Positions 53,391-62,371 of a stretch of 64,000 nt of DNA are shown piece by piece. Every line of letters begins with the position of its first letter. Positions within the stretch are counted from its first letter, which is position 1. The notes under the pieces are model-generated. The model saw only the letters and a list, made by a program, of their open reading frames with translations, did no database searches and was not told the origin of the DNA. The DNA is from Shimia sp. (GTDB taxonomy: Bacteria > Pseudomonadota > Alphaproteobacteria > Rhodobacterales > Rhodobacteraceae), in NCBI GenBank assembly GCA_024224295.1, contig JAAENN010000156.1, positions 62,001-126,000 on the forward strand. Direction: 5' to 3'. The translations under genes were made by a program, and so were the position numbers.

Positions 53391-55943
53391 TTAATACAAA
53401 CCGCCCGAACTCACAGTGCCAAAGTCCGCCTTTGGTCCGACAACGCCCGTACCGCCAGAGGATGTTGTGACCTGACGGCCCGCCGATTGCACCTCTTCGA
53501 CCAGAGGCAGATTTGAGCCCATGGCAAAGCCACCGTCATAGGTAATACCAAAAATCGGCTCTTCTCCGTCTCGGAAATACTCAGCCACCACGCTGGCACC
53601 ACTGGCGTCATTGTCCAAACGTGCACCAGTGTAGCGGTCGATCTTGATGAAATGCCCGCCCGGCGGCACCCGGAACTTACCGCCACCGTATTTCTTGATC
53701 GCCTCTTTCATGAATTCCTGGAACACCGGACCACAGGTGGTGCCGCCATAAGTCCCCCGCCCAAGCGGACGCGGGCGGTCATGGCCAATATAGCAGCCCG
53801 CCACGATATTGCTGGTAAAGCCCACAAACCAAACGTCCTTGGCTTCGTTGGTAGTACCGGTTTTGCCCGCAACCGGCACTGGCAGATTGATCTGGCTGGA
53901 CGCGGTACCACGGCTCACCACACCTTCCATCATCGAGGTCAGCTGATAGGCGGTGATCGCATCCATCACACGCTCCCGGTTGGTCACGATGCGCGGCCCA
54001 CGGCTTTCAGGAACACTGGGGTCCAGACAATCGGTACAATCGCGCTGGTCGTGACGATAGATCGTCTTGCCGTAACGGTCCTGTACACGGTCCACCAGCG
54101 TCGGCTCAACACGTTCGCCCCCATTGGCAAACATCGCATAGGCCGCCACCATCTGATAGAGCGTGGTCTCATCCGCGCCGAGCGAATTCGCCAAGAAAGC
54201 CCCCATGTTGTCATAGACACCAAAACGTTCTGCGTAGCGTGCAACGGTTTCCATGCCCACTTCTTGCGCCAGACGAATGGTCATCAAGTTCCGGCTCATC
54301 TCAATGCCAGTCCGCAGCGGAGTCGGACCGTAAAACTTGTTGGTCGAGTTCTTCGGACGCCACACACCTTGGGGCGTGTTGATTTCAATTGGCGCGTCAA
54401 TCACGATCGTGGCAGGGCTATAACCACTGTCCAGCGCCGAGGCATAGACAAACGGCTTAAAGCTTGAGCCCGGCTGACGTTTCGCCTGCGTGGCGCGGTT
54501 AAACACAGTATCCTGATAGCTAAAGCCACCTTGCATGGCGATCACACGGCCGTTGTTCACGTCCATCGCCATAAAACCGCCCTGTACTTCCGGCACCTGC
54601 CGAAGCGACCATCGAATAAAGCTACCGTCGCTGTCTTTGGTCATCGCCCGCACAAGGACAACATCCCCTTTGGACACCAGATCGCCCGCCACTTTGGCTT
54701 TGCTGGCCAGCGAGCCATCTTCACGGCGCTTGCGGGCCCACTGTGCATCCTTCGCTGGAATCCAGTGGCCGTCGCCATCCTCATCAACACCTTCGATGCC
54801 AACACGCGCATCGTTTTTGCCCACTTCAAGCACCACCGCCGGGTGCCATTGGCCTTCTAGGTTCACATCCCGCGGGATTGACACATTGGCCAACGCCTCG
54901 CGCCATGCGGCCTGATCCCCCAGCACCTCTTCTGGCAACACTTCGCCCGTACCGCGCCATACGCCGCGCGAGCGATCATATTTTTCCAGAGCCCGGCGCA
55001 ATGCCTTCGCCGCCACATCCTGCATCTCCGGATCTTCCGTCGAGCGCACCGCCATACCGCCGGAGAAGAACTCGTCCTCCCCAAAGTCACGGCTCAGCTG
55101 ACGACGAATTTCATCGGTAAAGTAGTCACGCGGCGGACGTTCAGTCCTATAGCTCTCATAGTCGCCATTCTGCACCGACTTCAAAGGCAGCTGTTTTTCA
55201 CTCTCGTAAACCGCCCGTGTAATCACGCCGTTTTCAGACATCTCTTTGAGCACAAAGTTCCGCCGCGCCAAAACCCGATCCATGTTGCGCACGGGGTGAA
55301 ACTTACCCGGCGCCTTCGGCATCGATGCCAGGGTCGCCGCCTCATGAGGCGCCAACTCTTCCAGCGTCTTGTTGAAATACGTCTGCGCTGCAGCCGCCAC
55401 ACCGTAGGAGTTCTGACCGAGAAAAATCTCGTTCATGTACAACTCAAGAATCTGGTCTTTTGACAGGGTGTCCTCCACCCGTGTCGCCAGAATGATCTCT
55501 TTGATTTTACGCTCAATCTTCCGGTCACCCGACAACAGGAAGTTCTTCATCACCTGCTGCGTGATGGTTGAAGCACCACGCACGTTGGCCCCCCGAGATT
55601 GCACAGCCTCCACGGCCGCCGCTGCAATACCTCGTGCGTCATAGCCAGAGTGTGTGTAAAAATTTTTGTCCTCGGCAGAGATAAACGCCTCTTTCACGAG
55701 CTCGGGGATCTCATCCGCAGGCACAAACAAACGCCGCTCTTTGGCAAATTCATCAATGATATGGCCTTCACCGGAGTAAATCCGGCTGATTGTGGGCGGC
55801 TTATACTGTGCCAAGCTTTCATGGCTTGGCAGCTCTTGCCCGTAAATCCAGAACACCGCCCCAATGGACAGGGCCACAACGGCAATGCCCATGGTCACAA
55901 ACGTAAAAATGGTCCCGAAGAACGAGAGAATGAATCGTATCAC
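53391..55943 (-). CDS. mrcA: Penicillin-binding protein 1A (bifunctional peptidoglycan synthase)
   Basis: 850 aa. N-terminal membrane anchor, then a glycosyltransferase GT51 domain with catalytic Glu in SAEDKNFYTHSGYD and RGASTITQQVMKN; an OB-like linker; and a transpeptidase with SSFK (QPGSSFKPFVY), SRN (EMSRNLMTIRLA) and KTGTT. Polymerises and cross-links cell-wall glycan at the outer face of the inner membrane. Length and domain order are normal for class A PBPs. Confidence 0.96.
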   Translation of the reverse strand: MIRFILSFFGTIFTFVTMGIAVVALSIGAVFWIYGQELPSHESLAQYKPPTISRIYSGEGHIIDEFAKERRLFVPADEIPELVKEAFISAEDKNFYTHSGYDARGIAAAAVEAVQSRGANVRGASTITQQVMKNFLLSGDRKIERKIKEIILATRVEDTLSKDQILELYMNEIFLGQNSYGVAAAAQTYFNKTLEELAPHEAATLASMPKAPGKFHPVRNMDRVLARRNFVLKEMSENGVITRAVYESEKQLPLKSVQNGDYESYRTERPPRDYFTDEIRRQLSRDFGEDEFFSGGMAVRSTEDPEMQDVAAKALRRALEKYDRSRGVWRGTGEVLPEEVLGDQAAWREALANVSIPRDVNLEGQWHPAVVLEVGKNDARVGIEGVDEDGDGHWIPAKDAQWARKRREDGSLASKAKVAGDLVSKGDVVLVRAMTKDSDGSFIRWSLRQVPEVQGGFMAMDVNNGRVIAMQGGFSYQDTVFNRATQAKRQPGSSFKPFVYASALDSGYSPATIVIDAPIEINTPQGVWRPKNSTNKFYGPTPLRTGIEMSRNLMTIRLAQEVGMETVARYAERFGVYDNMGAFLANSLGADETTLYQMVAAYAMFANGGERVEPTLVDRVQDRYGKTIYRHDQRDCTDCLDPSVPESRGPRIVTNRERVMDAITAYQLTSMMEGVVSRGTASSQINLPVPVAGKTGTTNEAKDVWFVGFTSNIVAGCYIGHDRPRPLGRGTYGGTTCGPVFQEFMKEAIKKYGGGKFRVPPGGHFIKIDRYTGARLDNDASGASVVAEYFRDGEEPIFGITYDGGFAMGSNLPLVEEVQSAGRQVTTSSGGTGVVGPKADFGTVSSGGLY

Positions 55944-56089
55944 GCTGGAGGCCTTCTGAAGTCGCGTCTTAAGGCTTCTCTATATAGGTGGCCTTAGGCG
56001 GGGTCAAAACACCTCTCTGTGCAAAACAAAATTGTGCGCCTTCTCGCCTGCCACATAAGCCCACCAGACCATTGTGAAACTAAAGCGAA

Positions 56090-56120
56090 CTAAGCCGCCG
56101 AAGATCTCCGGCGGCTTAGT
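56090..56120 (-). terminator. Hairpin downstream of the second AGCS symporter gene
   Basis: CTAAGCCGCC and GGCGGCTTAG form a 10-bp stem around about ten bases. There is only a poor T-stretch on the minus strand, so termination may be partial. Confidence 0.5.
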
Positions 56121-56154
56121 GCTGTCTTCTTCGCAGTCAAAGTCAGAAAATCCG

Positions 56155-57699
56155 TTAGTGGAACTTCTTGATTTCACCGGACTTCAAGCGCGACATGTAA
56201 CTCTCAAGCTCAGCCTTAACCACCGGCATCAAGAAATACAGAGCCACGATGTTGACCACCGCCATCGCAAAGATCGCTGCATCAGAGAAGTCAATCACCG
56301 GCCCAAGGTTTGCAGAGGCACCGACCACCACAAACAGGCAGAAGATCACCTTGAACACCAGCTCCTTGGTCTGCCCTTCGCCAAACAGGAAGGTCCAGGC
56401 CTTCAGGCCGTAGTAGGACCAACTTATCATGGTGGAAAAAGCAAACAGGATCACCGCAATTGCAAGAACGTACTTGAAAATTGGGAAGGCGGAAGAGAAA
56501 GCCGCAGAGGTCAACGCCACACCTTTGTTGCCGTCAACCGTCTGGATGGTCGACGCGCCTTCGTCCAGCAAATACATGCCGGTGGCCGGATCACTGATCA
56601 ATTGACCGGTGATGATGATCACCAGCGCTGTCATGGTGCAGATTACAACCGTGTCGATAAACGGCTCCAGCAGAGACACAAATCCCTCAGTGATTGGCTC
56701 TTTTGTGCGCACCGCCGCATGAGCAATCGCCGCAGAGCCAACACCAGCTTCGTTGGAAAACGCCGCACGTTTAAAGCCCTGGATCAGCGCTCCAACCATA
56801 CCGCCAGCAATCCCCAAACCGGAAAACGCCCCGGCAAAGATCTGACCAAAAGCCCAGCCAATCATATCTGCGTTCATGATTAGGATCACCAAAGCCGCCA
56901 GCACATAGAGCACCCCCATGAACGGCACGACCTTTTCTGTCACCCGCGCGATGGATTGCAACCCACCAACAATCACCACAAACACGATCCCGGCAAACAC
57001 CAGCCCCGTGATCCAACCGGGGTAATCGCCGATCACATTGGCAAGCTGCGCATGGGCCTGATTGGCCTGGAACATATTGCCTCCGCCCAGCGCCCCAAGG
57101 ATACAGAAGACCGAAAACAGAACCGCCATAAAGCCACCGGCCGGCAGGCCGCGTTCTTTGAACCCTTTGGTCATGTAATACATTGGGCCACCGGAGACGG
57201 TGCCGTCATCGTATTCGTTGCGGTACTTCACACCCAAGGTACATTCGGTAAACTTGGACGCCATCCCCATCAGACCCGCAAGGATCATCCAGAACGTCGC
57301 ACCGGGACCGCCGATGCCAACGGCCACGGCCACCCCGGCGATGTTGCCAAGACCAACAGTGCCAGACAGGGCGGTCGCCAGCGCCTGAAAATGGCTCACT
57401 TCGCCCGCGTCATTTGGGTCGGAATAGTCGCCTTTTACCAGTGAAATTGAATGCGCGAATGCGCGGAACTGAATAAAGCCGAAATAGACCGTGAACACGG
57501 TCGCCGCGATCACCAACCACATTACGATCCATGGGAACGCGGTGCCCGGAAAGGGGCTAAAAATAAAACTGACAAACCACCCTGTCGCGCTGGCGAAGCC
57601 TGCGTTAATGGTTTCGTCTAATGATTGAGCCATGGCAGGTGCCGCTGCACCATGCATGGCCGCAGCTGCAAACGCTGCCGCCTTGATATTGCGTTTCAT
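56155..57699 (-). CDS. Alanine/glycine:cation symporter family (AGCS) protein, copy 2
   Basis: 514 aa. Same family as 9824-11326, with matching motifs: GEVSHFQALATALSGTVGLGN, KFTECTLGVKYR, SGGPMYYMTKGF, FSNEAGVGSAAIAHA, MISWSYYGLKAW and a C-terminal SGEIKKFH tail like copy 1 (SGEIKKFKH). Signal-like N-terminus ends near APAMAQ. Relative to copy 1 it has an extra ~20-residue loop before the last helices (TGMYLLDEGASTIQ). Sixteen nt behind uspA and next to an Lrp regulator, which suggests amino-acid-responsive control. Confidence 0.9.
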   Translation of the reverse strand: MKRNIKAAAFAAAAMHGAAAPAMAQSLDETINAGFASATGWFVSFIFSPFPGTAFPWIVMWLVIAATVFTVYFGFIQFRAFAHSISLVKGDYSDPNDAGEVSHFQALATALSGTVGLGNIAGVAVAVGIGGPGATFWMILAGLMGMASKFTECTLGVKYRNEYDDGTVSGGPMYYMTKGFKERGLPAGGFMAVLFSVFCILGALGGGNMFQANQAHAQLANVIGDYPGWITGLVFAGIVFVVIVGGLQSIARVTEKVVPFMGVLYVLAALVILIMNADMIGWAFGQIFAGAFSGLGIAGGMVGALIQGFKRAAFSNEAGVGSAAIAHAAVRTKEPITEGFVSLLEPFIDTVVICTMTALVIIITGQLISDPATGMYLLDEGASTIQTVDGNKGVALTSAAFSSAFPIFKYVLAIAVILFAFSTMISWSYYGLKAWTFLFGEGQTKELVFKVIFCLFVVVGASANLGPVIDFSDAAIFAMAVVNIVALYFLMPVVKAELESYMSRLKSGEIKKFH

Positions 57700-57715
57700 A
57701 ATTTACCTACCCCAA

Positions 57716-58150
57716 TTATGGCACAATGGTCACGGGTACAGGCGCCGACTGCGCCAGACTGATTGCAACCGACCCAAACACGCGCGACGACAAACCTGGC
57801 TCGCCATTGCGTCCAATAACAATCTGATCCGCTCCGGTGGTCTTGGCAATCTCGCCAAGTGTTGTGGCGGTGTTGCCGTATTTTAAGGCCGTCTCCACCT
57901 CCAAGCCGCTGTCTTTCAGACTGTCCACGGCCGGTGCCAAAATCGCGGCTTCCGCCCGCTGCAGCTCTTCGCCACGGCGTCGATGCCGCTCCTCAATCTC
58001 ATTGGGGGTCAAAAACGAATATGGTGACCATTCCAGAACATGCGCGACAACAAGGCTGCCACCCACCTCCCCAGCCAAGGTCGTGGCAAACGCGAGCGCC
58101 GCTTTAGCGCTGTCGCTGCCATCGTACCCGACGACGATTTTATGGGACAT
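57716..58150 (-). CDS. Universal stress protein (UspA family)
   Basis: 144 aa from the ATG at 58150 (GGGAGGAGCAAG). MSHKIVVGYDGSDSAKAAL start, the EWSPYSFLTPNE segment and C-terminal IGRNGEPGLSSRVFGSVAISLAQ with the ATP-loop glycines. It closely resembles the UspA at 11356-11790, including the EWSPYSF block. The nucleotide-binding motif G-x2-G-x9-G(S) appears kept. Co-transcribed with the symporter gene 16 nt downstream; divergent from an Lrp gene. Confidence 0.88.
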   Translation of the reverse strand: MSHKIVVGYDGSDSAKAALAFATTLAGEVGGSLVVAHVLEWSPYSFLTPNEIEERHRRRGEELQRAEAAILAPAVDSLKDSGLEVETALKYGNTATTLGEIAKTTGADQIVIGRNGEPGLSSRVFGSVAISLAQSAPVPVTIVP

Positions 58151-58214
58151 CTTGCTCCTCCCTAATAGTTGCAAAGTCCTTTTTAAAGCGCCCCCAAGCT
58201 ACCGCCTCCATCGC

Positions 58215-58227
58215 GAGAAAGGTTCTC
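58215..58227. promoter_or_regulatory. Short palindrome between uspA and the Lrp-type gene
   Basis: GAGAA-AGG-TTCTC in the 149-bp divergent spacer; a possible site for the adjacent Lrp/AsnC protein. Lrp sites are degenerate, so this is weak. Confidence 0.3.
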
Positions 58228-58299
58228 CCGATTCTTGCATTTTCACAAAACTTTCTGTAAAAAATTCAATCATCAGAGATGTTGTTAGGAATTTTTCCC

Positions 58300-58758
58300 A
58301 TGGACAGGCTCGATATTCGCATTCTTTCTATTCTGCAAAAAGACGGTCAAATCTCCATGGCACGCCTGTCTGAACAGGTCGGCATGTCGCTTTCGGCATG
58401 TCATCGACGCGTGAAATTGCTAGAAAGCGAAGGGAAAATTTCCCACTATGCCGCGCGCCTGAACCGCAAATCTGTGGGGCTGGAAATCCAAATCTTCCTT
58501 GAGGTCAAACTATCCAGCCTGCAACGTGCCGACATTGCAGCCTTTGAAACGGCCATTCACGAAATGCCCGAGGTTCTGGAGTGCCATCTCATTTCCGGTG
58601 AATTCGATTACCTCATCCGCGTTGCCGCAAAAAATACGGAAAGCTATGACACCCTATATCGCGAACGCCTCACTATGATCCCCTCTGTGGCCCAATTGAA
58701 CACACTTCTATGTCTTTCTACGGTCAAAGAGTTCCGCGGTTTCCATCTGACCGAATAA
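58300..58758 (+). CDS. Lrp/AsnC-family transcriptional regulator
   Basis: 152 aa from the ATG at 58300 (MDRLDIRIL, the usual Lrp start; AGGA 10 nt upstream); an ATG at 58279 is possible. N-terminal HTH (ISMARLSEQVGMSLSACHRRVKLLE) and C-terminal RAM/AsnC ligand-binding domain (VLECHLISGEFDYLIRV). Such proteins sense amino acids. Divergent from the uspA-symporter pair, which it most likely regulates. Confidence 0.88.
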   Translation: MDRLDIRILSILQKDGQISMARLSEQVGMSLSACHRRVKLLESEGKISHYAARLNRKSVGLEIQIFLEVKLSSLQRADIAAFETAIHEMPEVLECHLISGEFDYLIRVAAKNTESYDTLYRERLTMIPSVAQLNTLLCLSTVKEFRGFHLTE

Positions 58759-58784
58759 ACCCGGCCCAGCCCTCAAAGCACAGT

Positions 58785-59597
58785 TTATAGGTGCTCGTCC
58801 ATCGCGCCAAAAAACTGACACCCAGCACCGGGACGAATTTTGGACAACATCTTGTCTCCGACATACACACTCCGGGACAAAAGCTCTGTTTCCAAGTCAC
58901 AACTGCGCCGCGCAAGAAACCGCGATCGCCCATGCGCGCCCCTTGTCGCCGGCGCGAAGCGATCAAATCTGGTTTGGCCTTCTGCGGATTTCAGGGTTTC
59001 AAAAATGGACACAATCAGCCCATTTTTGACGCCAATCACGACGTCGACACATCGGGAACGGCTTTCACTAAGGTTCCAATCTCCCAAAGTGGCTTGCGCC
59101 ATATCCGCCTCAGCCCCCTCCTGTAACAAAGAATTGGTGTCTTGGCGGTTCAAACTCACAAACAACAGGTTCCCACAAAACAGCGCCACATCTCGCCGTT
59201 GCACCGGCCGCTCATAACGCTCATCAATTTGATTGGTGGTCAGCCACAAATGTCGGTCGCCGTGTCCTGCGACCTTGTTGGTGTCGCCTAGTATCGGAAT
59301 AAGTACCGCCTCTAAATCATGCGCCTCCTGATCCATGATCCCATGCGAGACGATGTGCACTTCAACCTCTCGGCCAGTGGAATGAATATCGCGGATCACC
59401 GACAGCTTATGCTCGGCTTCATGTAAAGGCAGATCATCCAAACCGCGCTCAACCTGCGCATGGTTATGACATCGGTTGCCGTTACCTTTGCCGATGTAAA
59501 AGATCCGATCTTTGAGGGTCCCGTCCTTGCGGGGATCGGCAAGTGCATAGACATAAGCATTGAGCTGCGCTGTTACCATTGAACTGAATTTCGACAT
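58785..59597 (-). CDS. LEM-3-like GIY-YIG domain protein
   Basis: 270 aa from the ATG at 59597 (TTAGGAGGCATC). Residues ~12-95 fit the GIY-YIG fold as used in the COG3680/LEM-3 branch: YVYALADPRKDG then RIFYIGKGNGNRCHNHAQ (conserved Gly and Arg) and later EAHDLEAVLIPILGD containing the metal-binding Glu. The C-terminal ~150 residues, with repeated short hydrophobic segments, are not recognised. Expected to be a nuclease; target unknown. Stands alone and convergent with the Lrp gene. Confidence 0.75.
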   Translation of the reverse strand: MSKFSSMVTAQLNAYVYALADPRKDGTLKDRIFYIGKGNGNRCHNHAQVERGLDDLPLHEAEHKLSVIRDIHSTGREVEVHIVSHGIMDQEAHDLEAVLIPILGDTNKVAGHGDRHLWLTTNQIDERYERPVQRRDVALFCGNLLFVSLNRQDTNSLLQEGAEADMAQATLGDWNLSESRSRCVDVVIGVKNGLIVSIFETLKSAEGQTRFDRFAPATRGAHGRSRFLARRSCDLETELLSRSVYVGDKMLSKIRPGAGCQFFGAMDEHL

Positions 59598-59705
59598 GAT
59601 GCCTCCTAAGAAATGGGGCGGCGCCCAGCACCACCCCATTCAACCAAACTAAGTAGGAAAGCCACTAAGCAAAAGCTTGGCTCAACCGTATCAGCAAACA
59701 GGCGC

Positions 59706-60350
59706 CTATTCCGCTGCCACAGGGAACCGCTCCCCTTCCCGCATCTCAATCACCTCTGCACGCTGAAACGCTTCCCGCGTTTTCAGCCGCGAAAGGTATT
59801 CACCAACCGGTCCATCCTGCGGGATCAGCCCGATCATCTGTCCAAAGACCAGGTTATTGCCTACAGTCACATCCGCCGCCGAAAACTTGTCACCCAACAA
59901 CCAAGGCCCTTCCGCCAGCCCTGCCGAAAGAACTTCCATCATCTGCTCAAACGAGCCCCAGGCCACGGTGGACGGCGACACCTCCCATTCAAACAGCTTT
60001 TGCGCGTAAGCTGGCTCCATAATCGCACCCGCAAAGAAGACCCAACGCAAATACGCAGCCCGGTCCGTGTCTGTCGATGCCGGTGCCAAACCTGCCGATG
60101 TATAGCGATCCGCCAGGTAAATCGCCATCGCGCCAATCTCTGGCACTGGCGTTTCGCCATCCACCACCAAAGGCACCTTGCCCATCGGGTTCATCGCCAA
60201 ATAATCTGCCAGTTTGTGACGGCCAGTGGCAAAATCAAAGCTCTCCAGCTGGTACGGCTCCCCCAGTTCTTCTATCAGCCAAAGCGCAGCGAAAGAGCGA
60301 GTCCGCGGCGCAAAATACAGGGTAAGGTTTGGGGTCGTGGTATCAGGCAT
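59706..60350 (-). CDS. Glutathione S-transferase family protein
   Basis: 214 aa. N-terminal thioredoxin-like domain (LTLYFAPRTRSFAALWLIEELG; active-site Ser or Thr region PRTRS; the GSH-binding cis-Pro in GKVPLVVDGETPVPEIGAM) and an all-helical C-terminal domain (LLGDKFSAADVTVGNNLVFGQ). Probably a detoxification or reductive enzyme; substrate unknown. Confidence 0.88.
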   Translation of the reverse strand: MPDTTTPNLTLYFAPRTRSFAALWLIEELGEPYQLESFDFATGRHKLADYLAMNPMGKVPLVVDGETPVPEIGAMAIYLADRYTSAGLAPASTDTDRAAYLRWVFFAGAIMEPAYAQKLFEWEVSPSTVAWGSFEQMMEVLSAGLAEGPWLLGDKFSAADVTVGNNLVFGQMIGLIPQDGPVGEYLSRLKTREAFQRAEVIEMREGERFPVAAE

Positions 60351-60443
60351 TGTCTTTCCTCATGCGTTGTCTCCATGCGAGAGTACGCCTTAACATGACA
60401 ATTTATGTCCTATATGTGACGCCCGTTTCAGAGTTTTCTTTGG

Positions 60444-60875
60444 CTAAGCCGCCTCACGCTCTGCGAGATAGTCAGAAAGCCGCGTCTGCATCATCGGCAC
60501 CACATTGCTCATCCGCAAAAACCGCGCCACATCCCACATCCGCCACGCCTGCCCCTCATCGCCCAACCGAATACGATTGATATCCAGCTCCGGCACCTCC
60601 GCCACAAAGAACCAGGTAGCACTCTTGCTATCCAAATCAGAGACATACTGCCGCTTCCATTTCAGGTTGGTCTCACACAGCGACAACGCCAGTTCTTCCT
60701 TGAGTTCCCGCAAAACGCAGGCCTCCGGACTCTCGTCGCCTTCGCGTCCGCCACCAGGCAAGTCCCACATATCTGGATAAGGAATTTCCCTATCTTTATC
60801 GCGCAGGATAGACACAAGCCGATCCCCTACCAGAAGCGCCAACTTAGCCCCGTGAAACGCCTCTGAGTCCTGCAT
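60444..60875 (-). CDS. NUDIX hydrolase
   Basis: 143 aa from the ATG at 60875 (MQDSEAFHGAKLALLVGDR); a longer open frame upstream is not supported. The Nudix box is intact: GGREGDESPEACVLRELKEELA (G-x5-E-x7-REL-x-EE). Pyrophosphohydrolase acting on a nucleoside-diphosphate derivative, substrate unknown. In contrast to the broken NUDIX gene at 26.6 kb, this copy is complete. Confidence 0.85.
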   Translation of the reverse strand: MQDSEAFHGAKLALLVGDRLVSILRDKDREIPYPDMWDLPGGGREGDESPEACVLRELKEELALSLCETNLKWKRQYVSDLDSKSATWFFVAEVPELDINRIRLGDEGQAWRMWDVARFLRMSNVVPMMQTRLSDYLAEREAA

Positions 60876-60992
60876 TGCTGTCAGCCTTCTGTGCCTGCCT
60901 GTTGGCGCACACTCGACAAATTTCTCTGAGCATTGGAAAGCGGTTTCCCGCCGCCAAGGCAAAACCAGCGATGCTCCGCCTAACGAGGCACT

Positions 60993-62222
60993 TTACTGTC
61001 GCACCAGCGCCCGTGCCGCCTTGTCCTCAACCACCCAGGCCAAAAGTCCGTCACGCAAACCCGCCGCCATCGCGGCACGCCAGCCCGGGTCCACCAAATT
61101 CGCAAGGTCTTGCTGGTTGGACATAAACCCAAGCTCCACCAAAACCGACGGAACATCGGCCGCCTTCAACACGGAAAACCCCGCCTCTCTCAACGGCTTA
61201 CGATTGAGCCTGACAGTTGTGTCTTGCAACGCCTCCACAAAGGTTGCTGCCAACATCATAGTGCGCGGCTCTGTCTCCAGCCGCGCCAAGTCAAGCAACA
61301 CATCGGTGACTTCGTCATCTGCACCAGACAGATCAACTCCAGACAAAATGTCCGCACGATTGTGCCGCTCCGCCAACAGAGCGGAGGCCGCGTCGCTGGC
61401 TTCCTCGGATAGGGTATAAAAAGTGGCCCCCTTGGCATTGCCCTGGCTTAGGCTATCGGCGTGCAACGACACAAACACATCCGCCTGATGCTGATGGGCC
61501 AACGCAACCCGCCCCTCCAGCGACACAAACACATCTGCATCCCGCGTCAAAATCACCTCAAAGCCGCCTGCCCGTCGCAAAACATCCCGCAACTCGCGCG
61601 CAAACATCAGCATCAGGTCTTTTTCCCGCACTCCGTCGCGCTCCGCACCGGGATCAATCCCCCCGTGCCCGGGGTCAAGCACAACCACCGTCGGCGCCCA
61701 CTCTGGTTTGGCTTCCCGCGATATTTCTGTAGTGTCCGCCGGCACCGGCAAATCCCAGCGTGGATCATGTGGCGCCCCGGCTGCCTTGGCAAAGGCCAGC
61801 GTGTCACTTGGCGCCAGCACCAGCTCCAGCCGCGCCTTCCCAGTGGCCTCTTCCACCACCATGCCCGCGCTCTGAACCGCAAAGGGCCGCTCCAGATCAA
61901 GCACCATCCGGCTCCACCCTGGCCGGTATGCGCCAAACCGTACCGCCGCCACACCCTCAACCGAACCAAGCGCGTCTGCAGTCAGACCTTCCCAGTCTAT
62001 CTCCTTGAAATCCAGTACCACGCGGCGCGGCTCATCTAGCGTGAACACCCGCCATGGCACCCCTTGCGACAGGCTCAGCGTCAGCTCCGCCGCCCCACGC
62101 CAGCCCTCTGACAGTCCACTTTCCACGCGATCCAGCCGCGCCAGCGCCGAAAAATCCCGCTCCTGCGCTCCGGCCACGCCGGCCCAAACCATCACAATAA
62201 AAGCCAAAAAAACTCTGCCCAT
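60993..62222 (-). CDS. amiC: Periplasmic N-acetylmuramoyl-L-alanine amidase with AMIN domain
   Basis: 409 aa from the ATG at 62222 (GGGCGGCAGC); the longer frame upstream is ignored. Signal peptide (MGRVFLAFIVMVWAGVAGAQ), an AMIN domain (~residues 30-140) that directs such enzymes to the septum, and an Amidase_3 catalytic domain with zinc ligands in VVLDPGHGGIDPGA, VREKDLML, VFVSLHAD and a final VPSVLVELGFMSN containing the catalytic Glu. Cuts peptide stems from peptidoglycan during cell separation. Confidence 0.92.
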   Translation of the reverse strand: MGRVFLAFIVMVWAGVAGAQERDFSALARLDRVESGLSEGWRGAAELTLSLSQGVPWRVFTLDEPRRVVLDFKEIDWEGLTADALGSVEGVAAVRFGAYRPGWSRMVLDLERPFAVQSAGMVVEEATGKARLELVLAPSDTLAFAKAAGAPHDPRWDLPVPADTTEISREAKPEWAPTVVVLDPGHGGIDPGAERDGVREKDLMLMFARELRDVLRRAGGFEVILTRDADVFVSLEGRVALAHQHQADVFVSLHADSLSQGNAKGATFYTLSEEASDAASALLAERHNRADILSGVDLSGADDEVTDVLLDLARLETEPRTMMLAATFVEALQDTTVRLNRKPLREAGFSVLKAADVPSVLVELGFMSNQQDLANLVDPGWRAAMAAGLRDGLLAWVVEDKAARALVRQ

Positions 62223-62371
62223 GCTGCCGCCCTGCCCGCTGTTGCGCGTCTTCTTTGGCGACACAGTACAACAGCCCGCCGCCCTTCGCCACGCTGTGCT
62301 TTCACAGTCCGCAAATATCCCGGGGGAGTCGCCAAATGGCCTCGGGGGCACGGCCCCCACCGCGCTCCCCC

